From contig NADL03000602.1 in NCBI GenBank assembly GCA_002205965.3, forward strand, positions 1,860,001 to 1,924,000: a DNA stretch of 64,000 bases. The letters run 5' to 3'. How positions within the stretch are numbered: position 1 is the first letter of the stretch; each line of letters begins with the position of its first letter. Shown here in pieces: positions 1 to 14,006 of the stretch. This DNA is from Kappaphycus alvarezii. Lineage: Eukaryota > Rhodophyta > Florideophyceae > Gigartinales > Solieriaceae. The translations under genes were made by a program, and so were the position numbers. The notes below the pieces were generated by a model. That model was not told where the DNA came from. It saw nothing but the letters and a program-made list of their open reading frames with translations, and ran no database searches.

Positions 1-865
1 CATACATATATCGGGCAGAAGAAGCCGAGCTGTGCGCCGTCGAATGAGTGGTTGGTCTACATCATGAGCGTAACCGAGTTTTCCATTCTGGCCATCTCAA
101 GTTTCAGGTATCTTCAAGGCCATCGAGCCACCGTCTCAATGAAACGGGCGACTCTTGTGGATCTGCAAACGCCTCTACCTCAGTCTGCTGGTGGATGCGG
201 CAGTTTTTCGAGTCGGAGACAGCCGCCCTAGTAGATGATCCGAACTGGTTCCTTTCGGAGTGCCACTGTTTCTCGGAATCCCATCCTGCGACGGAGCAAC
301 TCGAGATGAACCTGGGGTCGTTCGTGATGAACATGATTCAGATTTTAGATACGTCTGCTGTCGAGCATGTGTTGAGCAACGTCGCGATATTCTCCTCTCT
401 TTTGCTGTAGGCGTTCCCAGTGTTGTTGCCCAACGGGACCGGGCGAACGAAAGTGATGATTCGCTGCCGCCAGTCGTTCCTCCTCAGTTGGCTACAATTT
501 CACATTATGAGTTCTGCGCAATCGTTGGGACTCGGCGCTAGCGCTTGGTTTCGTCTGAGTGGACGCCGGCTCGTATCGGCGCAATAGAACAAGAGCTCAA
601 GAATCTTGCTCGGGCCGTTGCCAATGAGCCAGCTCTACGTTCTGCCGTCGAGGCCAGTAAGGATCACTTGTCGTTTTATGAAGGTTGGTCCGTTGTGAAA
701 GGACGCTTCACATCCCTGCAGTTTTTCAAGGGAGGTATTGCGTCCGTATCCTCAGATACTGATAGGGGTAAATCTTCGGGAGAAGAGATACTCAGAACCA
801 ATTACCCCAAGAAGGAAGTGTTGCAAGCGACAAAAGTGCTACCGTGGTATAGTTGAACGAACAAA
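1..865 (+). pseudogene. hAT-like transposase, C-terminal part, decayed
   Basis: The translated stretch at about 440-770 reads like the C-terminal dimerisation region of hAT-type transposases seen in protist genomes. It has a Pro/Leu-rich PPVVPPQL segment, then an acidic helix with EWTPARIGAIEQELKNLARA, then a GGIASVSSDT motif that corresponds to the family's GG(I/L)A(S/T)VxxxTxxVE block. An in-frame TAG near 539-541 splits it, and the part upstream of about 260 continues in another frame (48-410), so at least one frameshift is present. The reading drifts away from the family after about 775. The left end runs off the window. I see no terminal repeats. Family assignment rests on motif resemblance only. 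Confidence 0.5.
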
Positions 866-1200
866 AAGGAGTAGGTAAGGAAGAAAGTTGAGAGGGCTAC
901 AAGCAAGTATAGAAGGGGCAGGGTCTACCATTGATGTTCTGCACCCAGCATAGGAAAAATGTTTCTTGGGTCTGAAGTTGACTCTAAACATCCTACTACT
1001 CGGGACTTGACTTGAAGTTGTCTGCCAACTTGCTTGACCTCTCCATGAGGAAGCAAATTACTCAGCTTAAATAGACTTTTGGCTACCACTAAAGTCCAAA
1101 AAAACTACAGAAGATACCAGGAAATTCATAAAAACAATTTTTGTGGATGATATATTCTAAACGAAAGATACTTAAGAAACGAACAATCGATACGGTCCTC

Positions 1201-1723
1201 TCATTTACCATTCTCTACATCAGATCCAAACAACTCCTGCAAAATATCCATGCTGCCAAAAGAGTCCCCACAAATATCTGCGAACGGCTCATAGCTCTCT
1301 ATTTCCTCCCGGGAGATATCTAAACTACTAAAGATATCCGCATCCGGTTCCAGCGTCGGCACCCCTTGTTCCATACTTTCCAGTCCCGTCCCCAACATTC
1401 CAACACTTCCCATGCCTCCCTTTCCCTCATCCTCCTCTTCCTAGTCCTCATTCTCGTCCTCATCCTCTTCATCATCCTCCTCATCATCACCCTCCTTATC
1501 ATCACCCTCATCATCACCCTCCTCATCATCACCCTCCTCCTCATCCTCCTCATCGTTAACCTCGTAGACCAATTCCGGGGCTGCCCATATCTCGAAGGTC
1601 TCCCCAGCTCCCTCCTCGACTTCCCACTCCTGCCCCTCAGGTACCTCCTCCGCCTCCTCCTCGACGAACAAGCGACGCACGAATTCGATCACCTTTTTTT
1701 TGTTTGTCGGCGTAGGTAGTCAT
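1201..1723 (-). pseudogene. acidic low-complexity protein, unrecognised
   Basis: On the minus strand an ATG at 1723 begins MTTYADKQKK, but a run of eight A residues (about 1694-1701) shifts the frame. From 1692 the frame reads VIEFVRRLFVEEE, followed by a long Asp/Glu tract encoded by GAGGATGA-type repeats. An in-frame TAG at 1438-1440 is followed in the same frame by another 79 codons to TGA at 1201, ending GSMDILQELFGSDVENGK. If the A run were one base shorter the N-terminus would join smoothly, so a homopolymer error or a single indel is plausible. I do not recognise the family. It could be a transposon accessory protein or a host acidic nuclear protein. The opposite-strand hydrophobic frame and the Arg/Met-rich frame in the same interval are shadows of the repeat. 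Confidence 0.4.
1441..1560. repeat. imperfect TCATCATCACCCTCC minisatellite
   Basis: Short imperfect units of TCATCATCACCCTCC type are repeated in tandem. On the minus strand they encode the Asp/Glu/Gly tract of the acidic reading frame. Confidence 0.8.
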
Positions 1724-3793
1724 CACGGTCAGTAGGTCCGAAAGGGAGTATGGGAATGGAGTTTAGGGGGCGGGGTGGCGATTTTTGGTGACGGAGGCGG
1801 GGGGGCGAAGGTTGTTCATTTTGGTTGTAAATGGAGAGGGGCGATTGTGGATGGAGGATAGAGGCTGTGAGGGGGATGATAGTGTGTGTAGGGGTTGGTG
1901 GATCTCAAAACAGTTGGGTAAAATGGGTTTAAGTACACCTTAGAGGCGGACTGGAGTCGGTACTAAAAAGTTAAAATCGCAATTGCAGTAGCGTATTTGC
2001 CTGAAATTTCTACATAAGGAGTGAATTTGAAGAAGAATGTAGATAAAAAAGACTTAAAACGCTGATTGGGAGGAGAGGATACAGTATTAAAAATATCTAA
2101 GGAGGATGGTAGAAAAATTTGGAAAGGACGGTAAGCGGAGTCAGGGGCAGGATCGTTGTAAGTTGCTGGTCCCTCTGGGAGGACCATTTCCTGTATTACA
2201 CGAGGGGAGGAACATTTCCTGTGTTAAAGATACATGGCAGGTCTACAGCGACTTTTCGCCCGTCAGGACCGAAAAAGATGGCTTCCGAACTGCCATTACC
2301 AACCTTTCCTTCTGGACAGTACTTCTCTGTAAGCAGTTTTCAATGCGTGCAGCTCTATTGACCACAACGTACCAATAAAAAGCGCTCCGAAATGGGTTTA
2401 CATCGAATCCATACTACAGCTTACAGAAACGCCATAAACAAGCTATTTATGGATTTCATGGACATTTAAATAAATAGTGAGGCCTACGAATAACCCCTCA
2501 TATTTCCTTTGGTGCAGAAGAAGTCTAAAAGAACTGAATTACAGGACTAAATAATCTCTAGGAATTTCCTGAATACCATATTGGAGTAATGATCTTATCT
2601 TCTGTATCTAGTGCATACCCAGGGGACTAAGAAGATAAATTTCAAGAGTGACGATAGTTTTGCCAATATTAGATCGTTTCTCCATGCTATAAATTCCTTT
2701 TTGAATCAAGCCGTCTAGTTAGATTACCTAATTGACGAGAAAGTACCCTGAAATCTTATTATTAGTCTCCCTTCTCTTTCAGCGATGATCGTTATAGAGT
2801 TTTAGAGCAAATAGTGTTCGTTGGTGCACTCTTCCTGAAGTATTTTTACTGCCTGCTTTAGCCTGAAAGTAAACAATCCGATACAAGTCGAATATGAAGA
2901 ATTTCTCCTCGATAGATTTATAAAAAACATTAGACGACTCATCTTTTCATACTGCGGAAAGATATTTTATTCAAATCTAGATATTTGAAATTATTTGTAC
3001 AGAATACCACATGATGGTGATGAAGATTTAGCAAAACATGTCGCAGCTGCTATAGACGAAGAGGGCGGAAAATGTGAAATATATGGAATTAAATGATTAA
3101 TATTTGCTCGCATTTACCGTGTTACTCAAGGTTCTAAATTTAAGCTTATTTTATCCCATATAAGCACTTTAATTCTTTATTGAATACCCAAGAGTTACGC
3201 TATGCTTTGATACCGACAGAGCAACGGAAATAGCTCAAGTAAAGTGGCAAAAATGGGGTTAGATTACTGCGAGTGGTGTAATGTTTGGGAGCCTTGCTAA
3301 ATTACTTCTGTTTACTGAAAGTCCGTTCAATTTACTCGCTCACCAACAAAATATTAGTAAGAAAATAAAAATATGATAGAATACGGAATGGTCATAACTA
3401 AAGTTTTGCTATTTTTTTACTCTGTCATACTGTGCAACAACTGGGAGGCAATACTGAAATTTCGTTTATGTTAGAATATGCGGAAACACAAGATAAATCA
3501 TATGGCTGGTCTTTTACTAACGGCGAGAAGAAATTAGACGATCTAAAAGATATATTCTTCGTTTTACTCTTTCTATCTTTTCAGGGTAATGGAAAATCAA
3601 AGTGGAAGAATCAAGGGGTTCAAGCTTGTGTTCGGCGCCTGAAAATGTTCTAGATTTAGTTATTACCCTTTGATTTGATGAAAGCGGCTTGAAAGACTCA
3701 GCGCATTGAGAACTCTATTATGAAGTATTTCCACTTCCTATGTTACAGTTACATAAGATCTTAGTGCTTTTCTGTTTGGGAAAACACAAAATA

Positions 3794-3840
3794 GGAACGA
3801 GCGTGCTAGATTTTAATAAGAAATCTAGCACGCTCGTTCC
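3794..3840. repeat. perfect 20 bp inverted repeat (hairpin)
   Basis: GGAACGAGCGTGCTAGATTT at 3794-3813 is matched exactly by its reverse complement at 3821-3840, with a 7-base spacer (TAATAAG). The arms are much GC-richer than the surrounding AT-rich DNA. Confidence 0.95.
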
Positions 3841-6800
3841 GCTTGGAGGTATTTTGTAACTCTCATCAGTTTACTGAAGGCCGAATTTATACTTAGTAGC
3901 ATTAATTACTTCTAAGTAAATGTCTTAACGATGGTAGATGTCTCTTTTAGTGCACATTGCCAATCAAAACAAGTGGAGGGGCGAAAATAAGAGCAGTAGA
4001 AACGAAATTGTAGACAGGAGCAGATTTTCGCCTTAAAGGGGCGGTATATTGACGATCTCTTTTTATTTACTGTAATATTTACCAAAGTCACAGTACAGCA
4101 GAGAGATGTAACTACAAATATTTTCCAGGAAACTGGAAACTTACCCCGTGCATGTAATTTAGGGAGTACAAAAATATGTTCTATAATGCATTCTATTCCT
4201 ATTTACCCTGCTTTATTATTTTTTATTTCACTTCAAAATGTTCCATCTTCGCCTATGGCTGTATAATACTGACTAACGAGATTATTTTATGAAGAAACAT
4301 GTGATCATATCGTAAAAAGAGGAAAAGTTTCCATCCACTCACAGCCCGTGCGAATAAGCTCTCTCAAAGGCTCTCATAAGTGAATTATTCCTGCCGGGAC
4401 CCTAACATATTACGATGTAAGTGAACAGTAGTATAATTCATTGGTTAATTTAAACTTCCATCAGTACAAATCGTATATTTCTTTTCCAATACGTAAAACT
4501 AGACAAATTGCGCATTTTCACAGAATTTTGCTTCACATCAGATAATACGAAAATAATGAGAGCTTTCATGTTATGAGGTCCCTTCGCAACCGCTTCCGTA
4601 CAAAGAAAAGAGATTAATATATCACAAATAAGTTATCCGGAGATCAGAGGACGATTTGGTGTCTATGTGGGGATTTAAGTATCTTAATTTGAATTTGAAG
4701 CCTTAATTTGAGTCTCACGTAAGTAACACGTTCCGAAAAGAAGACAATAAATGTAAAATGGAATCCGGAAAAATTTTAAATTTAGTTTTAGGTGTTTATT
4801 AATTGTATTTATCTCTGCGTTAATAAAATTTATGTATGAAAATATCAAATTTTACAAGTCTATCCTCCATTGCATGGACAATTATTTCCTTCTAGACGGG
4901 AAAAACTACCACGTCATTTTGCTATTACTAACATGATAATATTTTATGCTTTCTGCAGAATGTAGCTTTGTTGCATCGTGCCTTATCTATGATACCCCGC
5001 TAATTTTTTTTTATATTATTTATGTTAATGGAATCCAGAAAACTGCTGTACCATCAGATAATATTCATATATTTACAAAAGATTTATTATAGAACAGATA
5101 TGATAATATGAAGAGTAGACCACTTGCGCTTCTAATCAACTTTTACGGACACAAAAAATCAATTACTTTGCTCTCAATATAACTAACGTTAATGACAAAT
5201 GATGAAAACTCAGATTAAAATGAAATTTAAAAACATAGAATTTTCCTCTCTGGATCTTCAAACCCAAAATGGGCTACCCGACCCTATTCAACTCACCTCC
5301 GAAATGAGTGAGTACCCTAAAACCCCATCTCACATTAGAATAGACCTTTTCAAGACTCAATATCTTGAATATGAGCAATATACAAAAAACAGTCGATTGT
5401 CCATTAACAAATGACGGTTTCAAAATCCAGTAAACTTAAAAAATATCTGTCGTTTTCAATATAGCTCATGTGGGTTGAGAAGAAACTAAAAATTAATTGT
5501 TTGAGACAAGTTAATAACTACTAAAACTCACCCCTAAATGATACTGAAATTTCCGTAGATAGTCCCTCCGCGGTTTGTGCTGCAATGATCCCGTTTTTGT
5601 TTTTCCTAAATTTAAGTCCGAAAATGAAACCGACATTAATTTTCCCAAGGTCCAAAAAATAATTCTTCCTGGGAATACTTGAGCGTAATGTAAGTTTCAA
5701 TAGTTTTTTCCCAATACCCATGAATATTTTAATCATGAAAGTAATCATGTATCTAGATTGGAAAATTAGCAAAGCTCTATCTTATTTATATGTCTACAAA
5801 TAAGGGAGAAATTTGCTAATTTAAGCTAATTTTAATAATTTTAATACTTTTACAAATGTAGAGAGAACGGCATGCACTATGGTATCAACAGTTATTAAAA
5901 TGCGGGTAATTGCCCTAGAAAGTAAACCGTTTCAAAGGCTACTATCAAAAACGGCACCTTAGATAAAGAATCAACATCTCCTCCAAAACTTTTCAGCTCA
6001 TAGATTCCAATTTAATTCGAAAAACTTATTATCAATTAGTAGTAAGGTTTGGTCAGATATGGTGCTATACATTCGTAGTTTCCCAGTTAATTATGCCAAT
6101 GTTAAAAAACTAAAAAACTATTTATGTGCGTTAAAGTTATAACTTCAAACAAAAAAAATTAAAGGGGGCTAATATATTGGAATAGTTTTGCCTGCAAAAC
6201 CAAAACACCTGACTATGAAAATATATTTACATATCGTATCATTGTTCTTCCTGCAGCTTTATAATTCAGGACTTTTATTTAATAAAATTGTCATTTCCCT
6301 CAATAACCAACTATCAAAAATACTACTGGTGTCTTAAAACAAATCAAAAGCAATGAAGTAAGTTTGAAACTTAATATCTGAATTTAGCATGAGATTACTC
6401 CTGATGCATTCCAGAAAATCGGTATTAGTCACATTTTTTGCTTCATGTTGGGCTTCAGCTTGTCTTCTTTATTACGAAATCTCTATTTTCTATTTCATTG
6501 TCATTGTAAACACTCGCCTTGGCATGCTGATTGTAACTAAGCAAACAAAATGCCATTTTACGACCGATTTGAGGCTGTTATCGCCAATCATAAAGTCTAG
6601 CTTTCTCTTCCCACACCAGTAAAATGCCAAAAATATGGGACCTTCTCCATTTTGATACCATTTAGTTCTCTTCCGCATGTCGCTTGAAGCTTAAAAATCC
6701 CTTTTTTGCCCTATTTTGCACCATAACCGTACCTACAGGAATGTGGGGCCTTGAAATAGTTGCTTAAAATTGTTTCATAGGATATAGTGCTCCTTGGTAT

Positions 6801-9800
6801 ATTCCGGTAGATTTTGACCCACAACTAATGGCCACTAATACTACAATATTTGATTCAAGCTAGTCCGAGCGACATTTTGCGGAAAAATGGATCTATAGAT
6901 TGACTGAGCAGTACTTGGAGGCATTTTTCGGTGCTTTCTGAACTTCTAATCTGGTTGAAAACGCTATAAAATTCTCGGAAACTGTGCGAAAGACTTAGCG
7001 ACTTTGTAAGTTTTAATTTAAAGTTCAATAAATACTTACATGGGTCATGCAAAATATATGTATCTTTACTCGCATATGTTTTTTGCCAGCACAAATGTTC
7101 GCATTTAAAAAAATCTAATATTATCCCGGGAAAGTAATAAACAAAACACGATCCAAACACAGACACTTCGCATAGTATCGACAAAAGGAAAACATATTTC
7201 TTGATTTCTTCAACCTTTTAAACCCGACATATACTATCCCCAACAAGTAATTAATATTCTTCATCTCTTCATCTTCGCTGCGCTTCTTCCAATTCTCAAT
7301 AAATGCTCGCGAAAAGTCATTAGTTGTACTTTAACTCCTTTGGTAAGTTTCATCTACCCCCTTGTAAAAATATGTACTATAACAAGTCAAGATATCCGCA
7401 AATTCACAACAGAAAAATTGCAAAAATGAGAATCAAGTTACAACTTGCAATTACAGCAAAAATTCTTCATAGACCCTTGCGAAACCTTCCTCTACCAAAC
7501 TATGTGGCTGTAACGATTAATCATATAAGAAATAGCTCAGAATGATATAAGTGACGTACAATTTGCTAGTATCTACTAGAAGGATGTCATGACTTGACAG
7601 ATATTATGTTTAAATAAAGCATCACCAAACTTCATATCATTCCTTTTAGAACATACTGTATATCTTTCTCTGAAATCATGTCTCTTATAATCGTATGAAA
7701 ACTCAGCTGCCTTGAATTTAAAGACATAACTCTAAAAATATTGGGTACACTATATCCAAGTGTCCGTATAGGTATATGGGCTCAGCCTTGAGATTTGGAA
7801 AATTTATAATGACAGCTAGACGGATATGTACATGAACAATTTGATAATGGAAGCATCACTCGATGAAGTTTCATGATGCTATTGGGATTTCACTGATAAA
7901 AGTCCCAGAGTGTTATAATCTTGATCGGGAAAATGTCGCGCTCTCCAATGGTAAAGACCTTCAATAATTTCTTTTTTGACTTGAGCTATCAATTTTTTGA
8001 ACGAAGAAGCATGAAGCTTCATAGACGGTGATGAAATGCAAAAAGAAAGTATCCTAATCCACAAGTCTCACTTAGCTCGCATCATCTTCATTAAGGATGA
8101 TTTAATCGCTCTAATTGAGAGAACCTATCGCTTCATCATTCATTTTCATTTGAAAGAAAATAAAATCTTTCAGAGAGATCACCAAACACTATTTTAACGG
8201 AATATTATAATTAAATTCAATAGATAAGTTGAAATGGAACCTAAGGGGTTAAAACTCCTCCATTGAAAATCAAAGCTCTATATATTGAAGGAAAATTTGA
8301 AATACGATTAACACGAACTCTGAACATTTGTAAGATTCTGATTTTAATGGGAGTACGAAAGGGTTTAGATTGAACTTTTCGGTAATTCTTGCAAACCAAA
8401 GTATAAGAGAGTATTTTAGTAATCTTTAGACCCCTTTCAATGAAAAAACTATAACGAGAGGGAAACTTAATGGGAGATTCCTCTCTACAACAATGGAGGA
8501 GCTCGTATTGATTCATTTACGGAACAGAGAAAGCTGAAAGTGGTGGGTAAGGCGAATTTAATTATTAAATATATGAATTGGTTTTATTTTTGACCTGCTG
8601 GATTTGGATAAGGGTGGAGACAGGCCTTTATTGCCTCTAGATTGTGATCGCACGTATATACGTCCGGAAAGTAGAACTTCAACGCGACTAGAAAAGGTCT
8701 CATTCTCCAATCGAAAAAGTTTCCCATGTAATTCATAAAGGGAAAAACGAAGAATGTCAACTAGAAATTTCCCCTCAAGTGCTCCCAAAAGCAATGAAAT
8801 TACGCGGCGTCTAAAAGTCTCTTTGAAGGAGGAAATGAAATCATGGATGATAACTTAATTAACCGATCATGTATCCGTTAACCGAGGAAATATGAAGCAC
8901 GAACGAAACAGACAGGATGTTAATAGTTGCTAATGTAATAATTTCTGGTAAAAGATTACTCAAGATCGCTAGTTTTCAGATGAAGTAGCATTCATATGCC
9001 ATGGGACTTTGGAGATTGGTGTTTATTTTACTGAAATGTTTAAGTTTGATATTTACGAAGGGTTTTTAATCAATAAAAAAATAGAGGAAGAAGACAATAA
9101 AGTGAGTGAAATGATTGAAAAAATTAGGGATGGATATTTCGATGAAATTAGAAATAAACTTCGTAGAGAAATTTATATTTTTATTCATTCAGCCGCAACG
9201 ATAAATTTTTCTTAGTATTTGAACTTTATGCGGTGAGTTCCAAATTGCTTTGAAATAATAATTAATCTTTGCATTAATGACTGTCCAAAAGAAGTATCTG
9301 TCCCTTTTCCTCTAATTTGCATAATATTCTAATTAATTGAAAAAGATGATAATGCTGTTTATGTATCTGAGTGCCCATTTTGTACTATTAATCAAAAGGT
9401 TCAACAGTTAAAAATTCTGTGTAACCAGCTAGTATTATAAATTTGTTGTTATTTTGTAAATGGAAGTTAAACATTACACATGTAACTGGTGGTATGTATA
9501 GAGGTGCTCACATGAATATTTCTCGAACGTTAAAGTTAGATTCAAACTTTTGCAATTCCAATTTGCAATATCTAATTATTCGAGCATAAGGATTGAGGAA
9601 GACTCGCTAATGTCTCTAAACGAGATAAGCAGATAAACTACAATGAGCGAGCTGTTATATGTGTTTCCTGATAATGTTTTTAAATTTGAATAAGTGCTTT
9701 GTACAGAAATGATTCATGTAGGATGTTTGGGAGAGTGTTAGTATACAGACTAGTCGTCCAGCTGCCAAAATTTGTTTATTTTATCCAAAACAGTCCCTAA

Positions 9801-12800
9801 AATGCTAAAGAGAGTTTGATATCAAGTTTTTAGAAAAGAAGATACTTAAAAGTTTTTTCTAATGTTGATGAAATTTATGTTAAACAAGTGATTTGATTTT
9901 TTTTAATTACTTCTAGTCACTACGCGATCATTACAATACTCTGAAAAATTCTTTTCAAGATTTCAAAATTTTCCAAAATACCAGTAACAAGATATAATCT
10001 TAAATCCATCTATAATTATACCAAAGTGGCCAACCCGCAACCATGCATTTTATATATTCATTTACATACAGATAATGGCCTTGATGAACTAAAAGGCGGT
10101 GCGAATGTTTCCCTAACAAGGAACAAATGGTTATTGGCCTTTTTGTTCGTCACAAATAGACATATAATATATCGGCTGCAGTTTAATTATAACTTTTTCC
10201 CGAGTAAGATATACTTTCATGCATTAAAAAGGGCTTCAAAAGTTTAGGTGGAAAAAGGGAAAAAGGAATAGTTTTCATCTGGGTATTCTGAATATTTAAC
10301 TTAATTATTTGTTTTCAGTTTATCCAAAGGATTTCGGAGTAAAATATCTTCTAATTATAAAATTACTGGAAGAAATGGACTTTATTTCATTTTTCCGGAC
10401 CAATACTGAAATAATTTATTTAACTCAAGTCCTCAGGATTCAAATTTGAAATTTATGGATGAAATTTTCAATATGTTTCACTAGCAAATATTATATTTCT
10501 ACAATTTTTGTTCGAGTAAATACATATCTTTCAATTGTCATAAAAAAAAGGTAGAGAAGGACATTATGTCCAAATTTTAGTCTTTTAAGATTCATCGAAA
10601 TACAAAATTCGTAAAATAAAGACTTAGTAATTATCATAAATTTTTGCAATTCCACGAAATTGAAAACTTAGATCAAGAAACACAGAAAAAAATACAGAAA
10701 CGGAGATAAACTCGATAAGCTACCGTAAAATGTTTATGGAAGTTTAGCTCAGTACTAGAAGATGAAAAGGGTTTCCACATGAATTTTTTGGAAGATATGT
10801 AGAAAAATTAACAATGGTTAAAATTTATTTCAGGTTCATATTAACCCTAACATCATTTTTATCTCTTTCCTGCAGATATTTAGAAATTCAGTCATTCATT
10901 ACATAATCGATTAACCTTTGTATAGTTACAGGGAATTATTTTCATTGGCGAGAACATTTGCTTTTTTATGAATTAAACTGAACAGATACCCTTCGCTATC
11001 TTCCTTTTCGGTTGAAAAGTTCTAAACGATACTATCAAACGCCTATCAGAATTTTGAAACTCGCGCGAAAAACCAGCATAAACTCTATTCCAATTAAACG
11101 TGCAGTGTAGGGGAGTACCTCCAATTAATAATGGAAAAAAAATATCTCTGCATTCTCTGCGGGTATGTCGTCATTTGTATTGAACTAAATGTTTAACGGA
11201 AGAATTAAAAATGCCAAAATTGAACGACTGTAAATGAATTGTACGCGACCTTGGGACTCTAATTGTCTGTTCCATGTTAGCAGAGTTTATGGATAAAATG
11301 AATCAAAAGTTGTGTTCGGGGCTCCATCTTCAAGTGAAAAGAGTGAATATTAGGTCTTCATACAAGATTTATGTATCAAGAAAATAGATAATTATAAAAT
11401 ATATCAGCAGCGACAGAAGTAATAAGGCGTGATGATGGTGAAACTCTTGTCATGGCTTTGATTTCCTTGCTTCAACTGGTAAAAACGATAACTGTGCCCT
11501 TCAAAGACTCTAAATAGCAAACTAAGAGAAAATTGATGCTTGTTTGAATGGAACTATTGCTTTTGATAGCCCAATAACTGGAATACAGTGTAAAAATACC
11601 TTTATGGAACATCTATGTGCACATTTTATTGTACGATGCAGAATTTCTGTAATTGAATAAACTAATGCTTTCTTAAATAATATTAACAGCGATTATTTTT
11701 TGAAGAAAGCAGCAGCTCAACATATTTATTCTTATTCCCTTTTCCGGAGTCGAAACTGTCTTTGTCTGCTACACTTATTAGTGATAAAAATTTTCCATGC
11801 TGTTTGAGGTAGGGACCTAGCACTCGGAGACGGTTGTTGAGAGTCTAACATAGAAAAATGTTTAGAGTACTAAGTCACGTTAACCATTTTGTAGCTATTT
11901 TCTTATGGAACCTGGCTCCTGTATAGATACCTTGCAATATGAGTACTCCATTGATTTCGGGAATCAAAAAAATGTACAATGATATGTTTCTGGGCGATTT
12001 AAGGGTAAGATGTGCGTAGATTTCCTTTTCATCATAGATGTTCTGCAATTATTGCCCTTCATATCATAGTTTTGATGTACAGAAACTTCATACTTTCCAT
12101 TTTATGCATCTATGAGTAAAATATTGCTTCACATGGTAGTAATTGATCTCTTAGATTAATTTTATAACGTTAAGAATATTTTCTTTCTTGAAATTATCAA
12201 GTCAATATTTCCATAGGGTGAAAATGGAGTCTAAGTTACGACGTTTAAGTCACTACTGTGACATTTTCAAACGATTTCCCATCCTGTGAACAATACTCTT
12301 GCTGAAATGCCGATCTATAACCGCAGTCTAAAATAAAATGTTATAATTGGACAAAATGAAACCATCTCATTTTTAACTGGTCAAGTGACATGAATAACGC
12401 AACAATTTCCTTCCTTTGGTGTGTTTCCGGGAAAAATGTTATCATGACCTTCTTACAATACAGATTGATGTTATTATGATATACTGTAGGCCTGAATCAA
12501 TACTTAACGAAAGTAATTAAGGCTCCTTGAAACCCTTTGTGCATGTATACTGATACCATAAAGTTCTTACTTACTATATTAAACGTTACCTATTCGATTT
12601 TTGAGCAGACTCTACTTAATTATATTTTCGGGCTAATTTTGAATTAATGCGTTTGACCCTTATAAAAGCGATAAGCTTCCCGAAAACAGGGCGGTCCACT
12701 GAAATATTAGGACTGCAAGGACGTTCTGGGCAACAAGAACAAGAGCAATGTGAACGAAACCGTCACCTGAACAGTAAGTCACTACTATCAATTACGATAG

Positions 12801-13966
12801 GTTGGGTAGATATCACTAGTTATCTCATTCTTCTTATGGGATTAATTAATCGTTTGGGACTAGTTAATCGTTTCCGAGACCATCTCGAAGCAAAACTGCT
12901 GCTATTATCCCTGGCAGTGACGGATGATTCATAGTTGTCTTACATCAACAGCAATTAAACCTCATCTTGCCTTTTAAGCGTATATTTTCAATTATTAAGC
13001 CGAGAGACTCGTACGGAGTCTACATAATTCATTATCAATATGAACTAAACGCAAACTCAACGTCTCAAGTATGCGAGTAGGCTCCCAGACTCGGGCTTTT
13101 TTATGTTTTAACAGTCGACATCCATCATTTTTTAGCATCTCGTACTGCTTAATACTACTACTAAATATCCATTATATCTATTATTGTTACTTATTTATAT
13201 TTAAACTTAACGAAGGTATGCTCGTTCATTCTCGTGTTTCCATGATAGTTTTTTGCGTCTTGCTCAGTAACTCTCGCCGTTATACATGGAATCTAGCTTG
13301 AATTTGAGCCATTTTTTTCTTCGCGAGTTTAACAAAGTGGTCTCCATCCTCTATCCTATAGTAATTTGAAGTGTGATTTTTACCTACAAAATTACAAACG
13401 TTTTTCTTGTTGCCTTAATTTTGACGACCTGCTCCTGGTTCACTTGATTACATGGTTTCTCTGTGACTGTACTATTTTCCATAAATCATTTTTAGAACCT
13501 TTTAGTCATTGCACAATCAATCATACGGCTTTGGTTTTCTTGACGCCGCTATACCATTTTTTATTAATTAATTCTCGTCATTCGAGGTACTTTTGTCAGT
13601 CCATATTTCGTTCATAGACACAGTAGTGATTTTGGGAAGGACTTTCTTGGTTAGAGGCAGCTATTAAGCATTATGTGCATGTTTAACAACCTAGATGAAA
13701 ATACTCGCCCTCTACTTCTCAATAGCTCTGAAAGGGACAAAAAAGTGCCCAGTTATGTTTTCCTTATATCAGCCAGAGCTAAAAATATCAATAGCGGGTA
13801 CAGGTTATCATCGATTCGATCTTTGCCTGAAATATTTTCATAATTTCCAGTTTAATATCCACGTTTCAGTTTCTGAACCTGTATCATTGCGTATTGCGGA
13901 GGCACTACTGGTCAATTATCTTTAATATAAGCCATGAAAGGACTAAGGATGCAAGGTTGTCTTCAG

Positions 13967-14006
13967 AAGCATTTTAATTGTTACATAAGCATTTTAATTG
14001 TTACAT
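13967..14006. repeat. 20 bp tandem duplication
   Basis: AAGCATTTTAATTGTTACAT occurs twice head to tail at 13967-13986 and 13987-14006 with no mismatch. Confidence 0.9.

Noticed and set aside
1320-1719. Arg/Met-rich minus frame (1320-1553) and Leu/Ile-rich plus frame (1366-1719)
   Set aside because: Both are translations of the minisatellite in other frames; the acidic frame explains the repeat and has the non-repetitive C-terminus.
3794-3840. Hairpin as a bacterial-type terminator
   Set aside because: The context is eukaryotic, no gene precedes it, and the loop and flanks do not show a following T run.
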